Below are positions 29,653 to 40,325 of a stretch of 64,000 bases of DNA, piece by piece. The stretch is taken from contig MCAW01000001.1 of the NCBI GenBank assembly GCA_001704575.1, positions 78,008 to 142,007 on the forward strand, written 5' to 3'. Below the pieces are notes generated by a model. It was not told the DNA's origin. It was given only the letters and a program-made list of their open reading frames with translations, and did not search any database. The translations under genes and the position numbers were made by a program. Each line of letters begins with the position of its first letter. Position 1 is the first letter of the stretch. Origin of the DNA: Methylophilales bacterium LSUCC0135 (GTDB lineage Bacteria > Pseudomonadota > Gammaproteobacteria > Burkholderiales > Methylophilaceae).

Positions 29653-30156
29653 TTACTTGAGTGCAGTCAGGGCAGCTTCGTAGTCTGGTTCGTTGGCGAT
29701 TTCGCCGACCAGTTCGCTGTGCAGAACCTTGTTGTTTTCATCCAGTACGACCACTGCGCGGGCAGTGAGGCCGGCCAGACTGCTGTCAACGATCTCTACG
29801 CCGTAATCCCGCGCGAATTTGGCGGTGTTGCGGAAAGTGGAAAGGGTGACGACGTTTTCGATACCTTCGGCACCGCAGAAACGGCTTTGTGCGAACGGCA
29901 GGTCGGCTGAAACACAGAGCACGACGGTGTTGTTGAGGCCGCCCGCACGCTGGTTGAAAGTGCGTACCGAAGTTGCGCAGGTTGGCGTGTCGATGCTGGG
30001 GAAAATGTTCAGTACCTTGCGCTTGCCGGCAAAATCGGCCAGCGACAGCAGGTTGCGCTTGGCATCGGCCAGCTGGAAATCCGGCGCAGTCTGGCCGGTT
30101 GCGGGCAGGTTGCCGCCTATGGTAACGGGATTGCCCTTGAGGGTGACAGTAGCCAT
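29653..30156 (-). CDS. tpx: Thiol peroxidase Tpx
   Basis: 167-residue atypical 2-Cys peroxiredoxin. Peroxidatic Cys60 lies in [13 protein letters not shown] and the resolving Cys94 in RFCGAEG, spacing as in E. coli Tpx. Reduces peroxides at the expense of thioredoxin. Own promoter presumably in the gap shared with dnaE. Confidence 0.95.
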   Translation of the reverse strand: MATVTLKGNPVTIGGNLPATGQTAPDFQLADAKRNLLSLADFAGKRKVLNIFPSIDTPTCATSVRTFNQRAGGLNNTVVLCVSADLPFAQSRFCGAEGIENVVTLSTFRNTAKFARDYGVEIVDSSLAGLTARAVVVLDENNKVLHSELVGEIANEPDYEAALTALK

Positions 30157-30326
30157 TTTTAACTCCTTGCTGAAATAGTTGAGAGATTATCTCAAGTTTG
30201 AACGAAATTAATCTAATTGTGTTGATCTTGTTGGTTTGGTCTTGTGCAAACAGGTTCCCGAGAGCATCAAATTACCTGCCAGTCAACCGGGACTGACGTG
30301 CTGCTAATCGGGTAAAATTATATCGT

Positions 30327-33300
30327 ATGCAACAGCCTTCATTCATTCACCTGCGCTGCCACAGCGAATATTCAATCGTCGACGGCACCGTCCGCATCGA
30401 TGACTATGTCGATCGTGCAAAAGCCGACCGCATGCCGGCGCTGGCGCTGACCGACCTCAGCAATCTGTTCGGTGCCATCAAATTCTACAAAGCGGCCCGC
30501 TCCAGCGGCATCAAGGCGCTCATAGGCTGCGACCTGTGGCTGGAGAATGAAAGCAACCGCGATCAGCCTTACCGTTTTCTGCTCTTGTGCCAGTCGCACG
30601 CGGGTTATCTGAGCCTGTGCAGTTTGCTGACGCGCGCCTATCTGCACAACCAGCATCGGGGCCGGCCTGAAATAAAACGTGCCTGGCTGGCGGAATCCGG
30701 CACCGAAGGGCTGATCATGCTCTCCGGCGCGATGGCGGGGGATGTCGGTCAGGCCTTGCTGCAGTCCAATCTGACCCTGGCACGCAAGCTGGCGGCGCAA
30801 TGGGCGCAATTGTTTCCCGGTCGTTTTTACCTGGAACTGCAACGCGCCGGGCAGCCGCAGCAGGAAATTTATATTTCCCGTGCCATTGCCCTGGCAGCAG
30901 AGCTGTCGTTACCGGTCGTTGCCACGCATCCGGTGCAGTTCATCGATGCCGATGGCTTCAAGGCGCATGAAGCGCGCGTCTGCATTTCCCAGGGCTATGT
31001 GCTGGCCGACAAACGCCGCCCGCAGCATTTCACCCCGGAGCAGTATTTCAAAACGCAGGCAGACATGGCGGCGCTGTTTGCCGATATCCCCAGCGCCTTC
31101 GCTAACAGCGTGGAGATCGCCAAACGTTGCAATCTGAGCCTGACACTGGGCAAGAACTATCTGCCACAATTCCCCACGCCCAACGGCGAAAGTCTGGAAG
31201 ACTATTTGATGGCGCAGTCGCGCGCGGGGCTGGCGAAGCGGCTCGAAATGCTTTACCCGGATAGCACCCAGCGTGCGGTAAAGGAGCCGGAATATCAGGC
31301 ACGGCTCGAATTTGAAGTGGGCGTCATCGTGCAGATGGGTTTCCCCGGTTATTTTCTGATCGTTGCCGATTTTATTAACTGGGCCAAAAACAACGGCGTG
31401 CCGGTCGGTCCCGGACGCGGTTCGGGTGCCGGTTCGGTAGTGGCTTACAGTCTCGGTATCACCGATCTTGATCCCTTGCGCTACAACCTGCTGTTCGAGC
31501 GCTTTCTCAATCCCGAGCGTGTTTCCATGCCGGACTTCGATATCGACTTCTGTCAGGAAGGCCGTGATCGCGTCATCGATTACGTCAAGCACAAATACGG
31601 GCTCGATGCGGTCTCGCAGATCGCCACCTTCGGTACCATGGCCGCCAAAGCCGTCATCCGCGATGTCGGTCGCGTGCTCGATCTGCCGTTCAATTTCGTC
31701 GACGGTATCGCCAAGCTGATTCCCAATGAACTCGGCATCACGCTGCCGCAGGCGCTGGAGAAAGAGCCGCAGCTGAAAGAGCGCTATGAACAGGAGGAAG
31801 AGGTCAAGGAGCTGATGACGCTGGCGCTCAGCCTGGAAGGCTTGACCCGTAACGTCGGCATGCATGCCGGCGGCGTGCTGATTTCGCCCGGCAAGATCTC
31901 CGATTTTTCGCCGGTTTATTGCCAGCCCGGCGGCGAGAGCCTGGTGAGCCAGTACGACAAGGACGATGTTGAAGCAGTTGGGCTGGTCAAGTTCGACTTT
32001 CTCGGCCTGCGCACGCTGACCATTCTCGATATGGCGCTGCACAACGCCAACCGTCAGCGTGCCAGCCAGGAATTGCAGCCGCTTGCGTTCGAATCGCTGC
32101 CGCTAGACGACAAACCGACCTTCAGCCTGCTCAAGGCCGCCAATACCACAGCCGTGTTCCAGCTCGAATCGCGCGGCATGAAGGATATGTTGCGGCAGGC
32201 CAAGCCCGATTGTTTCGAGGACATCATTGCCCTCGTTGCGCTCTACCGCCCCGGCCCGATGGACCTGATCCCCGATTTCTGCCGGCGCAAACACGGCCTG
32301 CAACTCGTCGATTACCCGCATCCGGCGACCGAGCCGGTGCTGAAGGAAACCTACGGCATTATGGTGTATCAGGAGCAGGTGATGCAGATTGCGCAGGTGG
32401 TGGCCGGTTACAGCCTGGGCGGCGCCGATTTGCTGCGGCGGGCCATGGGCAAGAAGAAAAAGGAGGAAATGGACGCCCAGCGTTCCATTTTCGTCGAAGG
32501 CGCGGTCAAGAACGGCACACCGGCGCGTCAGGCCGAGGATGTCTTCAACCTGATGGAGAAGTTTGCCAGCTACGGTTTCAACAAATCGCACGCGGCAGCC
32601 TATGCGCTGGTGGCTTATCACACCGCTTACCTGAAGATGCATTACCCGGCCGCTTTTCTTGCCGCCACCATGTCGGCCGACATGAACAACACCGACAGCG
32701 TCCATATCTTTTATGACGACTGCGCGCCGAACGGCATCGAAGTGTTGCCGCCGGATATCAACCAGAGCGATTTCCGCTTTCAGCCGGTCAACGACAAGCA
32801 GATTCTTTACGGCCTCGGCGCCATCAAGGGTACCGGTATGGCGGCGATCGAAGTCATTCTGGCGGCGCGCCGGCAGGATGGCCCGTTCAAGGATCTGTTC
32901 GATTTTTGCGCGCGGCTCGATTTGCGCAAGGTCAATCGCCGCGTGATCGAATCGCTGATCCGTGCCGGTGCCTTTGACAAACTGGAACCCAACCGCGCTG
33001 CGTTGCTGGCCGGTGTCAGCCTCGCCATCAGCGCGGCAGAGCAAAGCGGTGCGGCCAGCGGCCAGAACAGCCTGTTCGGGGAGATCTCGGACAGTGCGGC
33101 CCATGTGTTGCCGCAAGTGGAAGCGTGGAACGATGCCGAACGCCTGCAACAGGAAAAGACCGCCCTCGGTTTCTATTTGAGCGGCCATCCCTACCTCGGC
33201 TACCAGCAGGAACTGGCGCCATTCGTGCGCGGCAATCTGGCCAGTCTTAGCCCGCAGGAGCAGCCGCAGTTGCTGGCCGGCGTCGTTACCGGCATCCGCA

Positions 33301-33776
33301 TGCGCATGACCAGTCGCGGCAAGATGGCGATTGTCACGCTTGACGATACCAGCGCGCGTATCGAGATCGTCGTCGGCAACGAGTTGTTGAACCAGCACGC
33401 CAACCTGATCAGGGAAGACATGCTGCTGATTGTCGAGGGCCGTGTCAGCAACGACGATTTCAGCGGAGGTATCCGCGTCAATGCGCGCAAGCTTTACGAT
33501 CTGCCTTCAGCGCGCAGCGCGCATGCCAGCCTGCTGAAAATCTCCTGCAACGGTCAGGCGGATGCAGGCCGGCTGAAGGAGATGCTGACGCCTTATTGCC
33601 GCCGCGACAGCGGCGAGGAACGCAGGGGCTGTGCGGTCAAGGTCGAATACCATAACCACGGTGCCCGTGTCGAACTGATGCTGGGCGATGCCTGGCGCGT
33701 CGAGCTGCATGATGAGCTGCTTGCCGGGCTGCGCCGCTGGTTGAGCGAAGACAATGTCAGGGTGCTCTACAATTAG
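30327..33776 (+). CDS. dnaE: DNA polymerase III alpha subunit DnaE
   Basis: 1149 residues, the standard DnaE length. N-terminal PHP domain (FIHLRCHSEYSIVDG), palm with PDFDIDFCQEGRDRVIDYV supplying catalytic Asp residues, GRGSGAGSVVAYSLGITDLDP, the helix-hairpin-helix/tau-binding region and a C-terminal OB fold (GVVTGIRMRMTSRGKMAIVTL). Replicative polymerase. In many proteobacteria it also precedes accA. Confidence 0.97.
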   Translation: MQQPSFIHLRCHSEYSIVDGTVRIDDYVDRAKADRMPALALTDLSNLFGAIKFYKAARSSGIKALIGCDLWLENESNRDQPYRFLLLCQSHAGYLSLCSLLTRAYLHNQHRGRPEIKRAWLAESGTEGLIMLSGAMAGDVGQALLQSNLTLARKLAAQWAQLFPGRFYLELQRAGQPQQEIYISRAIALAAELSLPVVATHPVQFIDADGFKAHEARVCISQGYVLADKRRPQHFTPEQYFKTQADMAALFADIPSAFANSVEIAKRCNLSLTLGKNYLPQFPTPNGESLEDYLMAQSRAGLAKRLEMLYPDSTQRAVKEPEYQARLEFEVGVIVQMGFPGYFLIVADFINWAKNNGVPVGPGRGSGAGSVVAYSLGITDLDPLRYNLLFERFLNPERVSMPDFDIDFCQEGRDRVIDYVKHKYGLDAVSQIATFGTMAAKAVIRDVGRVLDLPFNFVDGIAKLIPNELGITLPQALEKEPQLKERYEQEEEVKELMTLALSLEGLTRNVGMHAGGVLISPGKISDFSPVYCQPGGESLVSQYDKDDVEAVGLVKFDFLGLRTLTILDMALHNANRQRASQELQPLAFESLPLDDKPTFSLLKAANTTAVFQLESRGMKDMLRQAKPDCFEDIIALVALYRPGPMDLIPDFCRRKHGLQLVDYPHPATEPVLKETYGIMVYQEQVMQIAQVVAGYSLGGADLLRRAMGKKKKEEMDAQRSIFVEGAVKNGTPARQAEDVFNLMEKFASYGFNKSHAAAYALVAYHTAYLKMHYPAAFLAATMSADMNNTDSVHIFYDDCAPNGIEVLPPDINQSDFRFQPVNDKQILYGLGAIKGTGMAAIEVILAARRQDGPFKDLFDFCARLDLRKVNRRVIESLIRAGAFDKLEPNRAALLAGVSLAISAAEQSGAASGQNSLFGEISDSAAHVLPQVEAWNDAERLQQEKTALGFYLSGHPYLGYQQELAPFVRGNLASLSPQEQPQLLAGVVTGIRMRMTSRGKMAIVTLDDTSARIEIVVGNELLNQHANLIREDMLLIVEGRVSNDDFSGGIRVNARKLYDLPSARSAHASLLKISCNGQADAGRLKEMLTPYCRRDSGEERRGCAVKVEYHNHGARVELMLGDAWRVELHDELLAGLRRWLSEDNVRVLYN

Positions 33777-33907
33777 CGCGGCGATGGATTGCGGCCGACG
33801 CGCGCATCTGCGTGCAAGATTTGCTGTAATCGTGCCGTGCTGCGATGAAATATCCCGGCCAGCCACAATCCACTATAATTCACGTCATCAGCACTGAAGG
33901 TATCCCT

Positions 33908-34876
33908 ATGAAAACCAGCTTTCTGGAATTTGAACAACCGATCGCCGAACTTGAGGCGAAAATCGAAGAGTTGCGCTACATGCAGGAAGACTCAGCCGTC
34001 GACATTTCGGAGGAGATCAAGCGCCTGCAGCAAAAAAACCAGTCCATGACCAAGGACATCTACAACAAGCTGACGGCATGGCAGATTTCGCAGGTGGCCC
34101 GTCACCCGCAGCGCCCCTATACCCTGGATTACATACAGGGACTGTTCACCGATTTCGAAGAGCTGCACGGCGACCGCGCATATGCCGATGATCCGGCGAT
34201 TGTCGGCGGTATGGCGCGCTTCGAGGGTCAGCCGGTGATGGTGATTGGTCATCAGAAGGGCCGCGACGTCAAGGAGCGGCAATACCGCAATTTCGGTATG
34301 CCGCGCCCCGAGGGCTATCGCAAGGCGCTGCGCCTTTACCGTCTGGCAGAGAAATTCGGCCTGCCGATTATTACCCTGATCGACACCCCGGGTGCTTATC
34401 CCGGCATCGGCGCAGAAGAGCGCGGCCAGTCGGAGGCGATTGCGCGCAACCTTTACGTGATGGCCGAACTGAAAACCCCCATCATCGGCGTCATTATCGG
34501 CGAGGGTGGTTCCGGTGGCGCGCTGGCGCTGGGTGTGGTCGATCATCTGATGATGTTGCAGTACGCGACCTATTCCGTGATCTCGCCCGAAGGCTGTGCC
34601 TCGATTCTGTGGAAGAGTGCCGAGCAGGCCTCCGTTGCGGCCGAAACGCTGGCAATCACCTCCTCGCGCCTGAAGACCATGGGCCTGATCGACCGTGTGG
34701 TGGCCGAGCCCATGGGCGGCGCCCATCGCGACCCCGCGCAGATGATGCAGACTTTGCGCCGTGCGCTCGTCGATGAGCTGGCAAGGCTGCAGTCAAAGCC
34801 GGTTCCCGGTCTGCTTGAAGCCCGTATCTACAAGCTCATGAGTTACGGCAAATTCAAGGAAACCGCGGTCAAGTAG
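33908..34876 (+). CDS. accA: Acetyl-CoA carboxylase carboxyltransferase subunit alpha
   Basis: 322 residues. Crotonase-like carboxyltransferase fold with [36 protein letters not shown] and the oxyanion segment [13 protein letters not shown]. Transfers CO2 from carboxybiotin to acetyl-CoA with AccD. GAAGG at 33896-33900 sets ATG 33908 and excludes the 21-codon upstream extension. Confidence 0.96.
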   Translation: MKTSFLEFEQPIAELEAKIEELRYMQEDSAVDISEEIKRLQQKNQSMTKDIYNKLTAWQISQVARHPQRPYTLDYIQGLFTDFEELHGDRAYADDPAIVGGMARFEGQPVMVIGHQKGRDVKERQYRNFGMPRPEGYRKALRLYRLAEKFGLPIITLIDTPGAYPGIGAEERGQSEAIARNLYVMAELKTPIIGVIIGEGGSGGALALGVVDHLMMLQYATYSVISPEGCASILWKSAEQASVAAETLAITSSRLKTMGLIDRVVAEPMGGAHRDPAQMMQTLRRALVDELARLQSKPVPGLLEARIYKLMSYGKFKETAVK

Positions 34877-34906
34877 TCTGCTGATCGCGTCAGACGGGAT
34901 TCTGCT

Positions 34907-36322
34907 TTGTCTGATCGGCATCGTTCATCCTCGAAGCGGGTGGCGGCAACGCACCCGCCTTCTTCCCCGGCCTGCCAGCTCGCTTCTCTGCTGGCCGCCA
35001 ATCTATGCAATATTGCCGCTCCCGGCCGCAAGCTGACGCTGGCCTTCAGCGGCGGGCTCGATTCGCGCGTGCTGCTGCAGTTGCTGGTAGCGTTGCGCTC
35101 ATCCTCCGGCTTCGAGTTGCATGCCATGCACGTGCATCACGGTCTCAGCCCGAATGCCGATGCATGGGCGGAATTCTGCCGCAACACCTGCCAGCGCCTC
35201 GATGTGCCGTTAACGGTCGAGCGTGTCGAAGTGTGGCGCGAAAGCGGCCTCGGCCTTGAGGCTGCTGCCCGCCAAGCGCGTTATGCAGCCTTGTTCTCTG
35301 CGCAAACCGATTTCATCGTGTTGGCGCATCATCAGGACGATCAGGCCGAAACCCTGCTGCTGCAACTGTTGCGCGGTTCCGGCGTCAAGGGCCTGGCGGC
35401 GATGGCAGCCGAGGACGATCTGCGCCGTATCGTGCGGCCTTTGCTTGAGGTGCCGCAGGATGCGCTGCGTCAGTACGCCATTGCCAACAAGCTCGAATGG
35501 ATCGAGGACGAAAGCAACGAGGATACCCGCTACGATCGCAACTATCTGCGCCATGAAGTGCTGCCGGTGATCGAGCGCCGGTTCAAGCGGGCAAGCAAGT
35601 TGCTGGCAAGAACTGCCGGACACATGGCCGAAGCCGCCTTGCTGCTGGATGAGCTGGCAGCCATCGATGCCGGTGTTGCACCCGGCCAGGCAGACGGGTT
35701 CGACCTCGACGAGGCACGGCAGCGGCTGACGCTGTCATCGCTGCGTGCCCTCAACCTGCCGCGCGCGCGCAACCTCTTGCGCTGGTGGCTGGCATTGAAC
35801 GGGCAGGAGATGCCGGGCGCCTCCCGCCTTGAAGACATGCTCAGGCAGCTGTTGGGCGCGCGCGCCGATGCAGTCATCAGCATCAAGGCCGGCAGCGATG
35901 CGACCCTGCGCCGTTACCGCGATGCGATCTATCTTGAGCGCCGCCATCATGACAAGCCGGTGTCGCTGCTCTGGAGCGGCCAGCCCGAGTTGCAGCTGCC
36001 TGACGGCAGCCGGCTGACCTTCGAGAAGCGCTCCGGGCTGGGGTTGGCGTGCGAGCGCCTCGGCGCGGATAAACTGCGCATTGCCAGCCGCGAGGGCGGC
36101 GAACGCTTCAAGCCGGATGCGAACAGGCCGACGCGCACGCTCAAGCATCTGTTGCAGGAAGCCGATATTCCGCCCTGGGAGCGCGACAGAATCCCCTTGG
36201 TCTATCTGGACGATGCGCTGGCGGTGGTGCCGGGAATCGGCGTAGCGGCTGATTTTCAGGCGCAGGCTGATGAACCCGGCCTGGTTATCGGCTGGCAGCC
36301 GGTATGGCGCGGGAGCCGCTGA
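34907..36322 (+). CDS. tilS: tRNA(Ile)-lysidine synthase TilS
   Basis: About 471 residues. PP-loop AFSGGLDSRVLLQ binds ATP; HHQDDQAETLLLQLLRGSGVKGL and NYLRHEVLP are family blocks; C-terminal TilS domains follow. Converts C34 of tRNA-Ile(CAU) to lysidine, essential for AUA decoding. The start is uncertain: TTG 34907 or GTG 34940, with no clear ATG before the PP-loop. Its last 38 bases overlap the convergent tesA coding end. Confidence 0.93.
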   Translation: MSDRHRSSSKRVAATHPPSSPACQLASLLAANLCNIAAPGRKLTLAFSGGLDSRVLLQLLVALRSSSGFELHAMHVHHGLSPNADAWAEFCRNTCQRLDVPLTVERVEVWRESGLGLEAAARQARYAALFSAQTDFIVLAHHQDDQAETLLLQLLRGSGVKGLAAMAAEDDLRRIVRPLLEVPQDALRQYAIANKLEWIEDESNEDTRYDRNYLRHEVLPVIERRFKRASKLLARTAGHMAEAALLLDELAAIDAGVAPGQADGFDLDEARQRLTLSSLRALNLPRARNLLRWWLALNGQEMPGASRLEDMLRQLLGARADAVISIKAGSDATLRRYRDAIYLERRHHDKPVSLLWSGQPELQLPDGSRLTFEKRSGLGLACERLGADKLRIASREGGERFKPDANRPTRTLKHLLQEADIPPWERDRIPLVYLDDALAVVPGIGVAADFQAQADEPGLVIGWQPVWRGSR

Positions 36323-36992
36323 CGGACTTTTTACCCTGGTCGCGCTGAATCAGCTTGAACTGCGGCGCCAGTGCGCGCCAGACATTTTCCAGCAGGATGG
36401 GTTGCGCGACCGCAGCCGGATGCAAACCGTCTTCCTGCATCAAATCCGCATTGCCGGCCACGCCTTCGAGCAGAAAAGGCACCAGCGCCAGTTGATACTG
36501 TTTTGCCAGCAGTTGGTAACTTTCCCTGAACTCCTGCGTGTAACGGGGGCCATAGTTGGGTGGAATCATGATGCCGAGCAGGGCGACCCTGGCGCCGGAT
36601 TGCAGGCTGGACTCGATCATCGCGCTCAAGTTCTGCCGCAGTTCCCTGACCGGCAGCCCGCGCAGACCGTCATTACCGCCGAGTTGCAGCAGCACCATAT
36701 CGGGCGTGTGTTGTGCCAGCAGCTGTTGCAGCCGGCTGCGTCCACCGCTGGTGGTTTCACCGCTGATGCTGGCATTGATGACGCGGTAAAGTCCGGGCTG
36801 CTGCTGGTCCAGCCGTTGCTGCATCAGTGCGACCCAGCCCTGTTCGCGCGGGATGCCGTAGGCGGCTGATAGACTGTCACCCAGCACCAGTATGGTCGAA
36901 TCCGCGCCGTCGGCCTGGGTGGCCGGACTTGCGGCAGCCAGCATGGCGATCAGCAGATATTTGAAAAACCGGAACCGGAAGACTTTGGACAT
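36285..36992 (-). CDS. tesA: Periplasmic SGNH esterase / acyl-CoA thioesterase I TesA
   Basis: 235 residues. Signal peptide (about 1-27), then SGNH blocks: LVLGDSLSAAYGI with catalytic Ser40, the Gly of ASISGET, LGGNDGLRG with Asn, and DGLHPA with Asp/His. Hydrolyses acyl thioesters and esters in the periplasm. The ATG overlaps the divergent ybbA ATG inside CATG, and the C-terminal extension runs into tilS. AAGG about 9 bases upstream lies within ybbA codons. Confidence 0.93.
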   Translation of the reverse strand: MSKVFRFRFFKYLLIAMLAAASPATQADGADSTILVLGDSLSAAYGIPREQGWVALMQQRLDQQQPGLYRVINASISGETTSGGRSRLQQLLAQHTPDMVLLQLGGNDGLRGLPVRELRQNLSAMIESSLQSGARVALLGIMIPPNYGPRYTQEFRESYQLLAKQYQLALVPFLLEGVAGNADLMQEDGLHPAAVAQPILLENVWRALAPQFKLIQRDQGKKSVSGSRAIPAASR

Positions 36993-37689
36993 GCAAAAAC
37001 CCTTGGCAGTTGAAGCGATAGCATTGAACAAACATGTTAGCAGCAGCGATGCACGGCTGACGATACTCGAACATCTGGACCTTGCCGTGCCGCACGGCGA
37101 GCGCCTTGCCATCGTCGGCCGCTCGGGCTCAGGAAAATCGACGCTGCTTGGCCTGCTCGCCGGTTTGGACAGCCCCAGCAGCGGAAAAGTGCTGGTGGAC
37201 GGTATCGAGATCAGCAGTCTCGATGAAGATGGGCGCGCTGCAGTTCGCGGCCGCAAGATGGGTTTTGTGTTTCAGTCTTTCCAGTTGCTGCCTTCGCTCA
37301 CCGCGCTTGAAAACGTCATACTGCCCCTGCAGCTCGCCGGCAACGCCGATGCGGAAGCGCTGGCGAAGGCGGCGCTGGAAAGGGTGGGCCTGAGCCAGCG
37401 TTTGAGTCATTACCCCAGGCAGCTCTCGGGCGGCGAGCAGCAGCGTGTTGCCATCGCCCGTGCACTGGCGCCGAAACCGGCGATCCTGTTTGCCGATGAA
37501 CCGACCGGCAACCTGGATGCGGCGACCGGGCAGCAGATCATCGAGCTTTTGTTCGGACTCAATGCCGAGGACGGCACCACCCTGATTCTGGTGACGCACG
37601 ACAACTCAATGGCCGCCGCTTGCCAGCGCCGCCTGCAACTCAATGCCGGCAGGCTGCATGAAATGCATGACGAAGGTGTTGCGGCATGA
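36991..37689 (+). CDS. ybbA: ABC transporter ATP-binding protein (YbbA/LolD-like)
   Basis: 232 residues. Walker A GRSGSGKST, signature LSGGEQQRV, Walker B ILFADEP and the H-loop VTHD. Pairs with the FtsX-family permease that overlaps its end by 4 bases. In E. coli, ybbA-ybbP is likewise divergent from tesA. GGAAG 9 bases upstream of ATG 36991 lies inside tesA. Confidence 0.92.
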   Translation: MQKPLAVEAIALNKHVSSSDARLTILEHLDLAVPHGERLAIVGRSGSGKSTLLGLLAGLDSPSSGKVLVDGIEISSLDEDGRAAVRGRKMGFVFQSFQLLPSLTALENVILPLQLAGNADAEALAKAALERVGLSQRLSHYPRQLSGGEQQRVAIARALAPKPAILFADEPTGNLDAATGQQIIELLFGLNAEDGTTLILVTHDNSMAAACQRRLQLNAGRLHEMHDEGVAA

Positions 37690-40187
37690 GGGCTTTCAGT
37701 CTTGCCTGGGGGCAACTGAAAAGCCACTGGGCTGCAGGCGATCTGCGGGTTCTGATGCTGGCGCTGGTGCTGGCGGTCACGGCGACGACCTCGGTCGGTT
37801 TTTTTACCGATCGCGTTGAAAGCGCGCTGGAACGGCAGGGCGCCATGCTGCTGGGTGGCGATCTACTGGTCTCGGGTGCCAAGCCATTGGCGGATGCATA
37901 CCGGCAGGAAGCCGAGCGCCGCCGGCTGGCGGCAACCGCGACCGTTGAGTTTCCCAGCATGGTGGTTCGAGGTGAGCGCAGCCAGTTGGCCGAGATCAAG
38001 GCGGTCGGCGCAGGTTTTCCGCTACGCGGCGAACTGGTGGTTTCCGGTCAGGTTGCGCTGGCCGGGGTGACGCCGGATGCACGGCCAGCCGCAGACATTC
38101 CCGCGCCGGGTACGGTTTGGGTTGAAGCCAGACTTGCCACGCTGCTCGACCTGCAGGTGGGCGACCAGGTAGGCGTCGGCGAGCGGGAAATGCCGGTCAG
38201 CGCGATTCTGGAGCGCGAAAATTCCCGTGGCGGCGACATGTTCAGCTTTGCGCCACGGTTGATGATGAACCTCGACGATGTGGCTTCTACCGGCCTGATT
38301 CAATACGGCAGCCGCGTGAAGTATCAGTTTCTGGTGGCGGGCGATGCTGCCGAAGTCGACCGCTATGCGGCTTGGGCAAAGGGTATTGCAGATACGGGAG
38401 AGCGGGTGCAGGACGTCAGCGATGCGCGGCCGGAAATTCGCAGCGCGCTGGAGAAAGCGCGCCAGTTCCTCGGGCTTTCCACCATGGTTGCGGTGATTCT
38501 GGCGATTGTCGCCATGTTTCTCGCCAGCCTGCCGCACGTGCAACGCAGCCTTGATACCTATGCCGTGATGCGTTGTTTCGGCGCCTCGAAGGCGCTGATC
38601 ATGAAAATACTGCTGTGGCAGACCTTCATGCTCGGCCTGATCGGCAGCCTGCTCGGGTGTCTGTTTGGCTATATGGCTCAGACCGGGTTGGCCGCGCTGG
38701 CGGGCAGCCTGTTTCTGGAACAGCTGCCGGCACCGGGCTGGTTGCCGCTGCTGAGCGGGTTGTCACTGGGATTGTTGACAATGATTGCCGTCATCTGGCC
38801 GCATCTCGCCAGCTTGCGCGATGTGCCGGCGATGCGGATTCTGCGCAGGGATATGGGCAACGCCAGCCGGGTCTGGAGCGGCTATCTGCCGCTGGCGCTG
38901 CTGATCGCAGCGATGATGTTCTGGCACGCCGGTAGCGTTCGCATGGGCGCTGCCACCTTGCTGGCATTTGCCGGATTACTGCTGCTGACCGGCCTGCTGG
39001 CGATGTTCGGCAATCAGCTGCTGCAACGGCTGCCGGTCAGCAAGGCCAGCGCCTGGAAGCTCGGCATGGCCGGTCTCAAGCGGCGCCCTCTGGTGGCGGT
39101 TGCCCAAGTGGCCGGTTTCAGTCTGGGGCTGATGGCGCTTATCCTGCTGGCGCTGGTGCGCGGCGACCTGTTGCAGAACTGGCAGGCATCACTGCCGGCG
39201 GATGCGCCCAACCGCTTCATCATCAATATCCAGCCGCATCAGATTGAAGGAGTGAAAGCGTTCTTTGCTGAAGCCGGCATTGCGGATGCCGAGGTGTTTC
39301 CGATGGTGCGCGGGCGGCTGGTGGCCGTCAACGGCGAGCCGCTGGATACCACCAAGTACGAGGACGAACGCGCGCGCCGTCTGGCCGAGCGCGAGTTCAA
39401 TCTCTCCTGGGCGGCCAACATGCAGGCCGACAACCAGATGCTGGAAGGGCGCTGGTGGACAGCGGCCGAACACGGCCAGCCCTTGCTGTCGCTGGAGCAG
39501 GATCTGTCGGAGACGCTGGGGCTGAAACTGGGCGACCGTTTGCGTTATGACATCGCCGGCAGCACGCTGGAGGTGACGGTGAGCAGCATCCGCAAAGTGG
39601 AGTGGGACACCATGCGGGCAAATTTTTTTGCCGTGATGCCGCCGGGCCTGCTGGAGGATTATCCGGCCAGCTACATCAGCAGCTTTCATTTACCGCTGGG
39701 CCGCGATCAGGCATTGAACAGGCTGGTGCAGGACTTCAGCAATCTGACCGTGATCGATGTCGCTGCGCTGATGGAACAGGTACGCGGCATCATGAATAGA
39801 ATGACCTATGCCATTCAATATGTGTTTCTGTTCAGCCTGCTGGCCGGCCTTGCCTTGCTGTATGCGGCGCTGGTGGCAAGTCGCGAAGAACGGCTGCGCG
39901 AAGCCATGCTGTTGCGCGTACTGGGGGCATCCAACCGTCAGATCGTATTGGCCGGCCTTGCCGAGTTTCTCTGCATCGGCATGATTGCAGCGCTGGTGGC
40001 TACGCTGGGGGCGAGTGCGCTGGCCTGGTATGTCAGCGTGCATCTGATCAATATCTCCTATCAGTTCAATCTGCCGCTGGCCTTGCTGGCTTTTGCCGCT
40101 GCCAGCCTGCTGGTCCCGTGTGCGGCCTGGCTCGGCATGCGTGGTTTTTTACGCCTGTCACCCCGAAAATTGTTGCAGAGCGTGTAA
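37686..40187 (+). CDS. ybbP: FtsX-family ABC permease (YbbP-like)
   Basis: 833 residues with the MacB/LolC-type plan doubled: an N-terminal helix, large periplasmic domain, three helices (about 260-385), a central pair (400-440), a second FtsX block with a periplasmic domain and a final trio of helices (690-830). Likely works with YbbA in lipid or lipoprotein/thioester-linked export; substrate unknown. Confidence 0.9.
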   Translation: MRAFSLAWGQLKSHWAAGDLRVLMLALVLAVTATTSVGFFTDRVESALERQGAMLLGGDLLVSGAKPLADAYRQEAERRRLAATATVEFPSMVVRGERSQLAEIKAVGAGFPLRGELVVSGQVALAGVTPDARPAADIPAPGTVWVEARLATLLDLQVGDQVGVGEREMPVSAILERENSRGGDMFSFAPRLMMNLDDVASTGLIQYGSRVKYQFLVAGDAAEVDRYAAWAKGIADTGERVQDVSDARPEIRSALEKARQFLGLSTMVAVILAIVAMFLASLPHVQRSLDTYAVMRCFGASKALIMKILLWQTFMLGLIGSLLGCLFGYMAQTGLAALAGSLFLEQLPAPGWLPLLSGLSLGLLTMIAVIWPHLASLRDVPAMRILRRDMGNASRVWSGYLPLALLIAAMMFWHAGSVRMGAATLLAFAGLLLLTGLLAMFGNQLLQRLPVSKASAWKLGMAGLKRRPLVAVAQVAGFSLGLMALILLALVRGDLLQNWQASLPADAPNRFIINIQPHQIEGVKAFFAEAGIADAEVFPMVRGRLVAVNGEPLDTTKYEDERARRLAEREFNLSWAANMQADNQMLEGRWWTAAEHGQPLLSLEQDLSETLGLKLGDRLRYDIAGSTLEVTVSSIRKVEWDTMRANFFAVMPPGLLEDYPASYISSFHLPLGRDQALNRLVQDFSNLTVIDVAALMEQVRGIMNRMTYAIQYVFLFSLLAGLALLYAALVASREERLREAMLLRVLGASNRQIVLAGLAEFLCIGMIAALVATLGASALAWYVSVHLINISYQFNLPLALLAFAAASLLVPCAAWLGMRGFLRLSPRKLLQSV

Positions 40188-40195
40188 CAAGTCTG

Positions 40196-40242
40196 GTTGT
40201 ATGCAACCATAGCAACCATTAAATTGGTTGTATACAACCACA
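40196..40242. promoter_or_regulatory. Two 16-bp palindromes upstream of the TonB receptor
   Basis: TGGTTGTATGCAACCA (40196-40211) and the perfect TGGTTGTATACAACCA (40227-40242), centres 31 bp apart (about three helical turns). The arrangement fits paired activator sites. TTGTATACAA also resembles sites of GntR/FCD regulators. Either reading is inference. Confidence 0.75.
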
Positions 40243-40325
40243 CGCTGCGGTTAAACTGTCGACCAGTTCATTTATCTGTGCGCCATCACGCTGATTATGT
40301 TCGATTTTTCATTTTTTTCATTCGC

